Assembly: GCA_029226205.1 (NCBI GenBank)
Contig: JAQXXT010000079.1
Location: 22,325-86,324, forward strand
Length of the DNA: 64,000 bases
Origin: Prevotellaceae bacterium
Lineage (GTDB): Bacteria; Bacteroidota; Bacteroidia; Bacteroidales; Bacteroidaceae
Reading direction: 5' to 3'
In this document: positions 33,211-40,694 of the stretch, one piece after another
Layout: each line of letters starts with the position of its first letter
Numbering within the stretch: the first letter of the stretch is position 1
Position numbers and translations under genes: made by a program
The notes under the pieces: model-generated
Database searches by the model: none
Told to the model about the DNA's origin: nothing
The model's input: only the letters and a program-made list of their open reading frames with translations

Positions 33211-33496
33211 TACGCGGAGCCGGTTTTTTCTTACCCTTGGCTTTCTTGCCCTTCTTGGCCTTGGCTTTAGACTTGGGAGCCGGAGCTGGTTTCTTGACTT
33301 CCTTGGTCTGCTTCTTGGCCTCGGCGTTCTCCTCATGATAAGTGGCTGTGCTGACACCGTCTACCTTCTTCTGTTTCTTGGCGGTCTGCTGCTTGTTATC
33401 CTGAGAAGCTTGACCGTTCATACTGTTGGCGACAGCCGGTGCGGAGAGCAGCATCACGGCGGCAGCCATCATCATCAATGTTTTTTTCATCTTCAT
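33206..33496 (-). CDS. Small exported Lys/Ala/Pro-rich basic protein
   Basis: 96 residues. Signal peptide MKMKKTLMMMAAAVMLLSAPAVANS, then a polar region and a very basic C terminus of Lys, Ala and Pro (KKPAPAPKSKAKAKKGKK..). The composition resembles histone-like or nucleic-acid/LPS-binding tails, but it is exported. I do not recognise a family. The stop codon is close to a family C palindrome and a strong terminator. Confidence 0.6.
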   Translation of the reverse strand: MKMKKTLMMMAAAVMLLSAPAVANSMNGQASQDNKQQTAKKQKKVDGVSTATYHEENAEAKKQTKEVKKPAPAPKSKAKAKKGKKAKGKKKPAPRK

Positions 33497-33653
33497 TTGT
33501 TTTTTTGGTTGAACCGTTATTTAGACGATGAAGACGTGGAAAGGTTTAATCTGTTATTTTCGTAAACATTACAAAAATGTTAAATATTCACGGATAATTT
33601 GGTCGTGTCAGAATATTGTTGTAACTTCGTGGTGTCAAAAACAAAAAGGGCTT

Positions 33654-34292
33654 ATGAAACAGATTATTTTCACATGGTTGTTCCTCTTGGTGGCCGTCGT
33701 CGCCTATGGACAGCAAGATAGTAGTAACATAATAAACAACAAAAACATGAGTACAGTTTACGATTTCACGTTGAAAGACAAGAAAGGCCAGGATGTGAGC
33801 CTTTCAGAGTATAAGGGTAAGGTATTGCTTATCGTCAATACCGCAACGGGTTGTGGCTTTACGCCCCAGTATAAGGAGTTGGAGGCCATGTATGCCCGTC
33901 TGAAGGATAAGGGTTTCGAGATCCTCGATATTCCCTGTGACCAGTTCGGTCATCAGGCTCCAGGCAGTGATGAGGAGATCACGAAGTTCTGTACGCTGAA
34001 GTTCGGTACCGACTTCCCTCAGTTCAAGAAGAGTGAGGTCAACGGAAAGGATGAGTTGCCTCTCTATACCTGGCTGAAGAGTCAGAAACCTGTCACCGGA
34101 ACTTACGAGCCTAAACTCGCTAAGGTGATGGAGAAACTATATAATAAGGTGAATCCGGAGCCGCGTAAGAAAGACGATATCCAGTGGAACTTCACGAAGT
34201 TCCTCATCAACCGCGATGGTGCCGTCGTTGCCCGTTTTGAGCCGACGGAAGATATGAAGACCGTCGAGGCCGCCGTTGAGGCACAACTGTAA
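33654..34292 (+). CDS. Glutathione peroxidase-family thiol peroxidase, exported
   Basis: About 212 residues from MKQIIFTWLFLL. A signal peptide ends VAYGQ, so the enzyme is probably periplasmic. The active-site block NTATGCGFTPQYKELEAMY has Cys in place of selenocysteine; the second Gln and Trp-Asn of the family tetrad are in DQFGHQ and WNFTKFLI. It likely uses thioredoxin-like donors. The longer frame from 33528 lacks a signal peptide and is rejected. Neighbours bcp and the NimA-like protein suggest an oxidative-stress cluster, though they are not co-transcribed. Confidence 0.9.
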   Translation: MKQIIFTWLFLLVAVVAYGQQDSSNIINNKNMSTVYDFTLKDKKGQDVSLSEYKGKVLLIVNTATGCGFTPQYKELEAMYARLKDKGFEILDIPCDQFGHQAPGSDEEITKFCTLKFGTDFPQFKKSEVNGKDELPLYTWLKSQKPVTGTYEPKLAKVMEKLYNKVNPEPRKKDDIQWNFTKFLINRDGAVVARFEPTEDMKTVEAAVEAQL

Positions 34293-34606
34293 TACACCCG
34301 TAGGGACATGATTTATCATGTTCTTCCTCATAAGTAGGGACATCATTTATTATGTTCCGAATGACGGGGATATAAATAAAAGACAGAATAACAGATCAAA
34401 CATATTTTTATGCTGTATATGTAAAATCTGTTACTCTGTCTTTTCTATTGGTCGGAACATGATAATTCCTTGTTGGCTTGGGCGATGGCCATAGGCTATA
34501 TCATGTTTTTTGTTTAAGTTTCAATGAATATCTTTGGCAAAAATAGAAAAATATTCATACCATCCAAATATTTTCGCTATCTTTGCAAAAATAAATTTCG
34601 GAAATT
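34293..34606. other. Intergenic region: family C palindromes and a long terminator
   Basis: Two family C elements (34301-34323 and 34327-34353), an 18-bp imperfect stem terminator (34379-34442) and a TATCTTTG box (34578-34585) serving the next gene. No gene is seen. Confidence 0.65.
34379..34446 (+). terminator. Long-stem intrinsic terminator after the glutathione peroxidase gene
   Basis: AAGACAGAATAACAGAT pairs with ATCTGTTACTCTGTCTT with one mismatch across a loop of about 30 bases, followed by TTTTC. Confidence 0.75.
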
Positions 34607-35098
34607 ATGAATTATATCAATAACACTGTACGTCGTCAGGACAGACTGATGGACGAAGCACGAGCCAGAGAGATTCTCCGAACGACAGAATATGGTGTTT
34701 TATCCCTTACCGACGGCGATCAGCCCTATGGCATTCCCGTCAATTTCATCTGGGATGGCAAAGACAGTATCTATATCCATTGTGCTCCCGAGGGTCGAAA
34801 GTTGCGTATCATTGAGAAGAACCCGCTCGTCTCCCTCTGTGCCATCGGGAATGTTCATCTGCTGCCACGGAATTTCACGACCGAGTATGAGAGTGTCATC
34901 GTTTTCGGCAAGGCCCATATCCATCTCCCGGAGGAAGAGCGTATGGCGGCCCTTCATCTGCTCATTGACAAGCTCTCACCCGATTTTAAGGAGATTGGTG
35001 ACAAGTATGCCCATGCCAGTTTTCATCGTACAGAGATTATCCGCATTGACATCACCGATTTCTCCGGAAAATGCAAACATGTAAAATCTGCTGACTAA
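34607..35098 (+). CDS. NimA-like pyridoxamine 5'-phosphate oxidase-family flavoprotein
   Basis: 163 residues of split-barrel FMN-binding fold. EILRTTEYGVLSLTDGDQPYGIPVNF and IYIHCAPEGRKLRII are the family motifs, as in NimA nitroimidazole reductases. The ligand and substrate are unknown; calling it a resistance gene would be over-reach. Predicted start of transcription is just 15 bases from the ATG, after TATCTTTG at 34578-34585. It stops 1 base before the SDR gene. Confidence 0.87.
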   Translation: MNYINNTVRRQDRLMDEARAREILRTTEYGVLSLTDGDQPYGIPVNFIWDGKDSIYIHCAPEGRKLRIIEKNPLVSLCAIGNVHLLPRNFTTEYESVIVFGKAHIHLPEEERMAALHLLIDKLSPDFKEIGDKYAHASFHRTEIIRIDITDFSGKCKHVKSAD

Positions 35099-35099
35099 T

Positions 35100-35837
35100 A
35101 TGACTCAGAAAGCTGTGATCATGGGTGCCTCCTCGGGTATGGGACTCGAGGTGGCGAAGGTTCTGCTTCGGAAAGGCTGGACGCTGGGACTGGCGGCACG
35201 CCGGCAGGAGGCGATAGAGAAGCTCCGTGATTCCTATCCCGGACAGGTGTTTGCCGCAAGCATCGATATTACGCGTGATGATGCCGATGAGGCATTGCTG
35301 TCGCTGATCCATGAGATGGGAGGAATCGATCTCTATCTCCATGTTTCGGGCATCGGTTATCAGAACTTGTCGCTGACAGCGGATAAGGAACTACGAACCG
35401 TCAATACTAATGGTCTCGGCTTCACAAGGATGGTTGGTGCTGCCTACCGTTATTTTGCGGAAAAAGGCGGTGGACATATCGCTGCTATCTCCTCTATTGC
35501 GGGAACGAAAGGACTCGGTGCGGCACCGGCCTACAGTGCCACGAAAGCCTTTCAGAATGTCTATCTCCAGGCGTTGGAGCAACAGGCCCATCTCCGTCGC
35601 CTTCCTATCTATTTCACCGATATTCGTCCTGGCTTTGTCCGTACGTCGCTCCTCGATGATGGTCATCATTATCCGATGTTGATGGATCCCCATTTCGTGG
35701 CTCGCCGGATTGTTCGGGCCATTCTCCATCATCGGCATGTCGTTGTCATCGATGGCCGTTACCGCGTCTTGACTTTCCTTTGGCGCCTCCTCCCCTCTTG
35801 GCTGTGGAGAAGATTGAATATTAAAACCAAGATGTGA
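35100..35837 (+). CDS. Short-chain dehydrogenase/reductase
   Basis: 245 residues. The NAD(P)-binding GASSGMGLEVAK is at residue 9, the structural N is in HVSGIGYQ, the catalytic Ser is in ISSIAG and the YxxxK is YSATK. The C terminus is hydrophobic and basic (RVLTFLWRLLPSWLWRRL), which may attach to the membrane. Substrate unknown. It is translated right after the NimA-like gene, so the two probably form an operon. Confidence 0.9.
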   Translation: MTQKAVIMGASSGMGLEVAKVLLRKGWTLGLAARRQEAIEKLRDSYPGQVFAASIDITRDDADEALLSLIHEMGGIDLYLHVSGIGYQNLSLTADKELRTVNTNGLGFTRMVGAAYRYFAEKGGGHIAAISSIAGTKGLGAAPAYSATKAFQNVYLQALEQQAHLRRLPIYFTDIRPGFVRTSLLDDGHHYPMLMDPHFVARRIVRAILHHRHVVVIDGRYRVLTFLWRLLPSWLWRRLNIKTKM

Positions 35838-35883
35838 CAGCAGACTTGTAGACGAACAGATGCAGTGGCAGAAAAGAATGTCA

Positions 35884-36160
35884 CTGACTGTTTTTTGACC
35901 GTGATTTTCCTCAAAAAACGGTTAGAGAAATTTTTTATTCTAGCGTTGAAATGGACGAATTTCAGCCATAGCCATCGAAAACAACAGAGAAAATTTTGTA
36001 AACAACGTGTTTAGAAAATTATCTCATATAGATACGGGTCGTAAATGCCATACTTATGACTCGTAAATACCATAGAAAATCTGCATTTTTATTAAATGAC
36101 GGTTGATTTCCTATGGATTTATGCGAGTATTTATGCATGATATGGAGGCGTATTGCTGTC
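35884..36160. repeat. Dispersed non-coding element, copy A
   Basis: Shares CTGACTGTTTTTTG, TTCTAGC, GAGAAAATTTTGTAAA-(A/T)AAC, TGTTTAGAAAATT, GATAGATACG-like and ATTATGC blocks in the same order with the region at 58377-58645, with unrelated bases between them. It is not coding in any frame that I can see. Confidence 0.6.
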
Positions 36161-36279
36161 TTAAAAATATATAGTACTAATAATCAATGACTTATATAAA
36201 AGCTGCAGAATTCTCAAATTTGCGGACGCTACTCTGTTCGCTGATCTCCATGACCATTTTGAACCTTTGTCAGACATGA

Positions 36280-36316
36280 AAAAAGGTGGTCATAAAGTCC
36301 ATACCCACCTTTTTAT
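36280..36316 (+). terminator. Terminator-like hairpin
   Basis: AAAAAGGTGG and CCACCTTTTT form a 10-bp stem with a 15-base loop, followed by TTATTG. It may be bidirectional. Confidence 0.6.
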
Positions 36317-36353
36317 TGACCTTAATCTGTATAATTCATAGATCCTATTGTAG

Positions 36354-36375
36354 GTGGCCGCCCTGTTGCGGCCAC
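36354..36375. repeat. Short interspersed palindrome, family A
   Basis: GTGGCCGCCCTGTTGCGGCCAC. Confidence 0.7.
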
Positions 36376-36435
36376 GCAAGGAAGATAGGGAATATGTAGG
36401 GATTTAATTTATTATGTTCCGTCCAATGCGGGTGC

Positions 36436-36457
36436 GTGGCCGCAATATGGCGGCCAC
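36436..36457. repeat. Short interspersed palindrome, family A
   Basis: GTGGCCGCAATATGGCGGCCAC, preceded by GGGTGC as at 3750 and 11349. Confidence 0.7.
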
Positions 36458-36516
36458 GCATTGGTAGAAATATACCTAACTTTCGTACATCATAAAGGCT
36501 CTTACCCGTGAATTAT

Positions 36517-36609
36517 TTAGGTTGATGGGTCTCCTTTGGCCAGATAAGTCATCACGTTTGATGCCGTGCCGCCGGGACAACAGCCGACGAGGATGACGCC
36601 AATGGCAAC
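36517..36609 (-). pseudogene. Relic of a bile acid:sodium symporter-family gene
   Basis: The minus-strand translation [20 protein letters not shown] continues TYLAKGD, which is the highly conserved core of the BASS family. A stop codon lies two codons before it and another three codons after, so only about 27 residues remain. It sits in a repeat-filled gap and is best read as a decayed gene remnant. Confidence 0.7.
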
Positions 36610-36730
36610 TCGTCACTCAGATGGAAAATCTTTGATTTCTGCTGCCATGTTGAGTGGCCTGCCGTTGTGTGCTTGCGCTTTGCAACGCAAGGTTGCGCAT
36701 ATACCCGAATATCCGACCCGTCGGTCGGCA

Positions 36731-36789
36731 GACGGCCACAAGGGCCGCACCCTGCAAATGGAATCGGACGGGCATAAGGGCCGCGCCCT
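36731..36789. repeat. Two tandem family D palindromes
   Basis: GACGGCCACAAGGGCCGCAC (36731) and GACGGGCATAAGGGCCGCGC (36767), related to 242-264. Confidence 0.6.
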
Positions 36790-36858
36790 ATAAATGAATC
36801 AATAGAAATGGCCGGAAAATTTTGAGGAAAAGAAAATATTGCTTAACTTTGCCCTCCA

Positions 36859-37662
36859 ATGAAGAGAAGAAAGAAAAATAGAGTTGATTACACCTTATTA
36901 TATATAGCGGGCATCATTGCCACGCTGATCCTTTTGTTTGTCGCCGTTTGGAACCATTTTCCCGCCTTCCGATGGTATATCCTTCATCACGATCAAAAGG
37001 CAACAGAGGATGTCGGTTTCGTTGATAGGCTGAAAGGCACTGATTACAGCAAAGACAATTTCGACGGGATTGATGTGGCCAAACACCAGAGCGTTATCTT
37101 GTGGGATGAAGTGGTGAAGAACTATAATCTTCAGTTCGTCTATATCCGTGCCACCATGGGCAAACGTCATCCTGATAAGAACTTTGAAAGGAATTTGCGG
37201 GAGGCAAAGAAGGTAGGACTGAAAGTTGGTGCTTATCATTTTCTGACATCGAAGTGTAGTATTGATGATCAGTTCAATGATTTCTATCGCTACGCCAAGC
37301 CGTTGGATTTGGATCTTATTCCCATGTTGGACGTGGAGGCTAGTCATACGGGCCGTTGGTCGCGCGAAGAACTCCAGGACTCTGTGGCGAAGTTCTCTGC
37401 TTTGGTGAAGAGATACTACGGTTGTCTGCCGATGATCTACAGCAATGAGTCTTTCTACAATGATATGCTTGCCCCGCGGTTCAATGATCATATCCTCTAT
37501 ATCGCCAACTATAATCCCACGAAGCCGAAGGTCAACGGCAGAGGGGATCCCGATCTATGGCAGTTTACAGAACATGGTCATCTCCATGGCATCGGCGAGT
37601 GGGTGGACCTCTGTCGCTTTTGCAACGGTACAACGCTGGAGAATTTGTTGATTTCTCACTGA
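36859..37662 (+). CDS. GH25 lysozyme (N,O-diacetylmuramidase), membrane-anchored
   Basis: 267 residues. A basic start (MKRRKKNR) and one N-terminal membrane helix (about 12-30) precede a GH25 barrel. The catalytic acids are in FDGIDVAKHQ (Asp) and PMLDVEASH (Asp and Glu), with YHFLTSK and YANYNPTKP typical of the fold. It cuts the glycan backbone of peptidoglycan and probably acts facing the periplasm. The TAACTTTG box at 36844-36851 is only 7 bases from the ATG. Confidence 0.9.
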   Translation: MKRRKKNRVDYTLLYIAGIIATLILLFVAVWNHFPAFRWYILHHDQKATEDVGFVDRLKGTDYSKDNFDGIDVAKHQSVILWDEVVKNYNLQFVYIRATMGKRHPDKNFERNLREAKKVGLKVGAYHFLTSKCSIDDQFNDFYRYAKPLDLDLIPMLDVEASHTGRWSREELQDSVAKFSALVKRYYGCLPMIYSNESFYNDMLAPRFNDHILYIANYNPTKPKVNGRGDPDLWQFTEHGHLHGIGEWVDLCRFCNGTTLENLLISH

Positions 37663-37677
37663 TTTTTTGTATCTTTG
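37648..37677 (+). promoter_or_regulatory. Promoter of pabB
   Basis: TTG 37648-37650, 19-base spacer, TATCTTTG 37670-37677. It overlaps the upstream Met codon of the reading frame, so translation must begin further on, at 37699. Confidence 0.75.
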
Positions 37678-37698
37678 CACTGTCAAAGAAACAGGAGA

Positions 37699-38712
37699 AT
37701 GAAAAAGAAAGAAGCTATATCGTGGATGAATGAGATGGGAAAAGCAAATCGTGACTTTCTCTTTGTCATCAACTATTCTGCTACGGATTGCAGGCTATGG
37801 CCGTTGGAGGACGTTCATGCTGACCGCGTTGGCTATCAAATTGGGAGCCATACGAATATCGCTGAAGTCCACGCTCCTACCCTTTCCACCGTTTCCGACG
37901 AATCTTTCCTCAAAGAGGAAACTGCAGTTCTTACGTTGGAACCTGAATCCCCAGCCTCCTATCACCGCCGTTTCCAAATTGTAAAGGATCATCTCTTGCG
38001 GGGCAATAGCTATCTCGTGAATCTGACCAGTAGGATTCCCATTCATACTCGTCTGTCATTGAGAGACTTATTTTTATTATCTGAAGCAAAATATAAGCTA
38101 TGGCTTCAAGACGAGCTTGTCTGTTTCTCCCCTGAAACTTTTCTGCAGATCCATGACGGAGAGATTAGCTGTTGTCCGATGAAAGGAACGATCAAGGCTG
38201 ACGACGATAATAGTCTGGATATGTTGATGGCTGATAAGAAGGAGGCCGCCGAACATGCCACGATTGTCGATCTCATCCGTAATGACCTCAGTATGGTAGC
38301 CGATCATGTCCATGTTGAGCGCTATCGGTATGGTGAACTATTGCATACTGACCATGGCGATCTTTGGCAGACGAGTTCACGGATTACGGGCCGTCTTCCA
38401 AAGGACTATCGCAGTCATATTGGCGATATCCTCTTTTCCCAACTCCCGGCGGGATCGATTACGGGAGCCCCGAAGCCGAAAACGATGGCCATCATCCATG
38501 AGGCCGAACCTTTCGACCGGGGATTCTATACCGGTGTCATGGGAATCTACCACGACGGAGACCTTGACAGTGCCGTCATGATCCGTTTTATCGATCAGGA
38601 AGATGGTCAGCTGTATTTCAAAGCCGGTGGTGGCATAACAGCCCGGAGCGACTGGAAGAAAGAATATGAAGAAGTGATAGAGAAAATCTATGTCCCCATT
38701 AAAAGAACATAA
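37699..38712 (+). CDS. pabB: Aminodeoxychorismate synthase component I
   Basis: About 337 residues from MKKKEAISWMNEMG, compact for PabB. The chorismate-binding core is intact: GNSYLVNLTSRI, CCPMKGTIKAD, EHATIVDLIRNDLSMVADHV, PAGSITGAPKPKTM, FYTGVMGIY and FKAGGGITARSDWKKEYEEV. It amidates chorismate for folate synthesis, with PabA supplying ammonia. No pabA or pabC is next to it here, only a HAD phosphatase 12 bases downstream. The start at 37699 is chosen because a promoter overlaps the earlier Met at 37675. Confidence 0.92.
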   Translation: MKKKEAISWMNEMGKANRDFLFVINYSATDCRLWPLEDVHADRVGYQIGSHTNIAEVHAPTLSTVSDESFLKEETAVLTLEPESPASYHRRFQIVKDHLLRGNSYLVNLTSRIPIHTRLSLRDLFLLSEAKYKLWLQDELVCFSPETFLQIHDGEISCCPMKGTIKADDDNSLDMLMADKKEAAEHATIVDLIRNDLSMVADHVHVERYRYGELLHTDHGDLWQTSSRITGRLPKDYRSHIGDILFSQLPAGSITGAPKPKTMAIIHEAEPFDRGFYTGVMGIYHDGDLDSAVMIRFIDQEDGQLYFKAGGGITARSDWKKEYEEVIEKIYVPIKRT

Positions 38713-38724
38713 AAACGAATAACG

Positions 38725-39375
38725 ATGAAAATAGCGAATCTCTCTTATCGGAATATTATTTTTGACTTAGGTAATGTACTTGTCAAACTCGATGAACAGG
38801 CTACCATGCGCGGCTTTGAACGACTCGGTCTTGGCAAGTTCGAACATATACGAGAGAATCCCGAGGCATTGCGGCTCTTTCAAGGCATGGGCATCGGCAG
38901 GGTATCTGACCGTGAGTTCTTCGATGGCTTCCGTCGCTTGACGGGCAGTGCAGCCACTGATGAGCAGATCACCGATGCCGCCAATGCCATGTTGCTGTAT
39001 ATTCCCGATAAGAAGAAACGTATTCTGCTGGCATTGCGGGCAGCGGGCTATAAGACCTTCCTGCTGAGCAACACCATCGACCTGCATTGGCATTACTGTG
39101 TGGAACATCTCTTTCCGATGGATGGCTATACCATCAAGGATTATTTCGACCGTACGTTTGTCTCACAGGAAATGCACATGAAGAAACCCGATGACGAGAT
39201 CTTCCAGACCGTTATCGCAGAAACCGGTATCCGTCCTGCCGATACACTATTCATCGATGACCTCGAAGTCAACTGCCAGGCTGCCGAGCGTAACGGCATT
39301 CACAGTTTCCAAAACAAGTCGTTTGAGGATTGGGAGAAAATCATCTGTATCCCCAATGGCGCTAACAAGGATTAA
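38725..39375 (+). CDS. HAD-IA family phosphatase
   Basis: 216 residues. Motif I IIFDLGNVL, motif II LLSNT, the Lys of MKKPDDEIF and motif IV LFIDDLEVNC place it in the YihX-like branch of HAD hydrolases, which dephosphorylate sugar phosphates or nucleotides. Start MKIANLSYRN follows pabB by 12 bases, so it is probably co-transcribed. Confidence 0.9.
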   Translation: MKIANLSYRNIIFDLGNVLVKLDEQATMRGFERLGLGKFEHIRENPEALRLFQGMGIGRVSDREFFDGFRRLTGSAATDEQITDAANAMLLYIPDKKKRILLALRAAGYKTFLLSNTIDLHWHYCVEHLFPMDGYTIKDYFDRTFVSQEMHMKKPDDEIFQTVIAETGIRPADTLFIDDLEVNCQAAERNGIHSFQNKSFEDWEKIICIPNGANKD

Positions 39376-39381
39376 GGAGTT

Positions 39382-40620
39382 CTATTTTTTGATATCCTTA
39401 TCCGTCATGGCGCAGACACAACTATCGGACCATACATTCTCGGCAGTCTCGATCATGTCGATGATGGTATAGATAGGAAGGATGATGCCCATGATACCCA
39501 CGGGAGCACCCTGGCCCGTCATCAAAGACAGCGTGAGGAAATAACAACCCATGGGTACACCGGCATTGCCCACGGCGGAGATGACGGCGATGAGCAGCCA
39601 CAGGAGCATAGTCGGTAACGTCAATACCGTTCCGCCATTCTGCATGACGAAGAGACTCGTCACGAGGATAAAGGCGGCACAGCCGTTCATATTGATTGTC
39701 GTACAGATCGGCAATACGAAGCGCGATACCTTCGGCGATACACCAAGGCGGTTCTCCGCCGTTGCCATCGTCACGGGAAGGGTCGCCGCACTGCTCTTCG
39801 TGAACAGTGCCATGAGTACGGCGGGCATCATACGGCCCAGGGTATGGATGGGATTCAGACCACGTGCCAAAAGGAAAAGAGGAAGAATGATGAAGAACTG
39901 AATGACGTTTCCTCCGAGGATGACAGCGACATAACGGCCAAGGGATGCTGCCGCCACACCCGCCGACACTTGTGCAGACAACTGTGCTGAGAAAGCCGTG
40001 ATACCTACCGGCAATGTCCAGATGAGGCCGCGGATGAGCGTGAAGAGCAACTCCTGAAGACCGAAGAAGAGATTGACGACGCTCTTCTTCCCTTCCGTCT
40101 CCGGCATCTTCGACAATGCGAAGCCTACCGCGAAGGCAATGAGCAATAACGACAGGACATTACCCTCCAACAATGGCTGGATCACATTATTCGGAATGAC
40201 CGAGAGAATATGATCATAATAAGTCTCTTTGCCGAGATCCTGCGGCAGTGCCTGAACACCGGAATGGACCATGGCTGCGGGAAGGTTACCGGGGCGGATG
40301 ATATTATATAAGATAAGTCCCACGGCAGCAGCAACTGTTGTCGTCAAGAGCGTATAGGTGATGGCATGACGGAATATGCGTCCCGTATCCTCTTGTCGGC
40401 CAAACATCGTAAGCGTCGTGATGACAGCCAGGAGAATAGTAGGTACGGCGACGAACTGGAAGAGACGGGTATAGACCGTGGCGATGAAGTTCATCAGCGC
40501 GTTAAGCCAATCCAGTCCCGTCAGACCGAGGAGGGCACCGATGACAAGGGCTCCGATCCACAGTATCAACTGTTTCCGTGAGGTATGAATTTTGTGACTT
40601 GTATCGTTTTCTTGCATCAT
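39382..40620 (-). CDS. Dicarboxylate/amino acid:cation symporter (DAACS family)
   Basis: 412 residues with eight or more membrane helices. TKSSAATLPVTMATAENRLGVS and VLPICTTINMNGCAAF are the substrate/ion-binding hairpin and helix motifs of the Glt family, as in SstT and GltP. It imports dicarboxylates or amino acids with sodium or protons. It converges on the HAD phosphatase gene (6-base gap). Confidence 0.93.
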   Translation of the reverse strand: MMQENDTSHKIHTSRKQLILWIGALVIGALLGLTGLDWLNALMNFIATVYTRLFQFVAVPTILLAVITTLTMFGRQEDTGRIFRHAITYTLLTTTVAAAVGLILYNIIRPGNLPAAMVHSGVQALPQDLGKETYYDHILSVIPNNVIQPLLEGNVLSLLLIAFAVGFALSKMPETEGKKSVVNLFFGLQELLFTLIRGLIWTLPVGITAFSAQLSAQVSAGVAAASLGRYVAVILGGNVIQFFIILPLFLLARGLNPIHTLGRMMPAVLMALFTKSSAATLPVTMATAENRLGVSPKVSRFVLPICTTINMNGCAAFILVTSLFVMQNGGTVLTLPTMLLWLLIAVISAVGNAGVPMGCYFLTLSLMTGQGAPVGIMGIILPIYTIIDMIETAENVWSDSCVCAMTDKDIKK

Positions 40621-40644
40621 TATTATTTCTTATTGTCCGCAAAA

Positions 40645-40683
40645 TTACAAAAAAAATCCCATTCCACCGTTGCGGAATGGGAT
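40645..40683 (-). terminator. Strong terminator after the fused TPR regulator
   Basis: ATCCCATTCC / GGAATGGGAT, a 10-bp perfect stem with an eight-base loop, followed on the minus strand by eight T. It sits directly after the stop codon of the 1042-residue gene. Confidence 0.85.
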
Positions 40684-40694
40684 AAATCATTTCT

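Larger units (their letters stand above)
35838..36858. other. One-kilobase intergenic region with a non-coding repeat element, a gene relic and palindromes
   Basis: In order: a non-coding element similar to 58377-58645 (35884-36160), a terminator-like hairpin (36280-36314), two family A palindromes (36354, 36436), a 30-codon relic of a bile acid symporter gene (36517-36609 minus), two family D repeats (36731, 36767) and a TAACTTTG box (36844-36851) for the GH25 gene. No intact gene is seen. Confidence 0.65.

Noticed and set aside
36566-36793. 75-codon plus-strand frame
   Set aside because: It runs through family D palindromes and antisense to the symporter relic; no start signal or domain.
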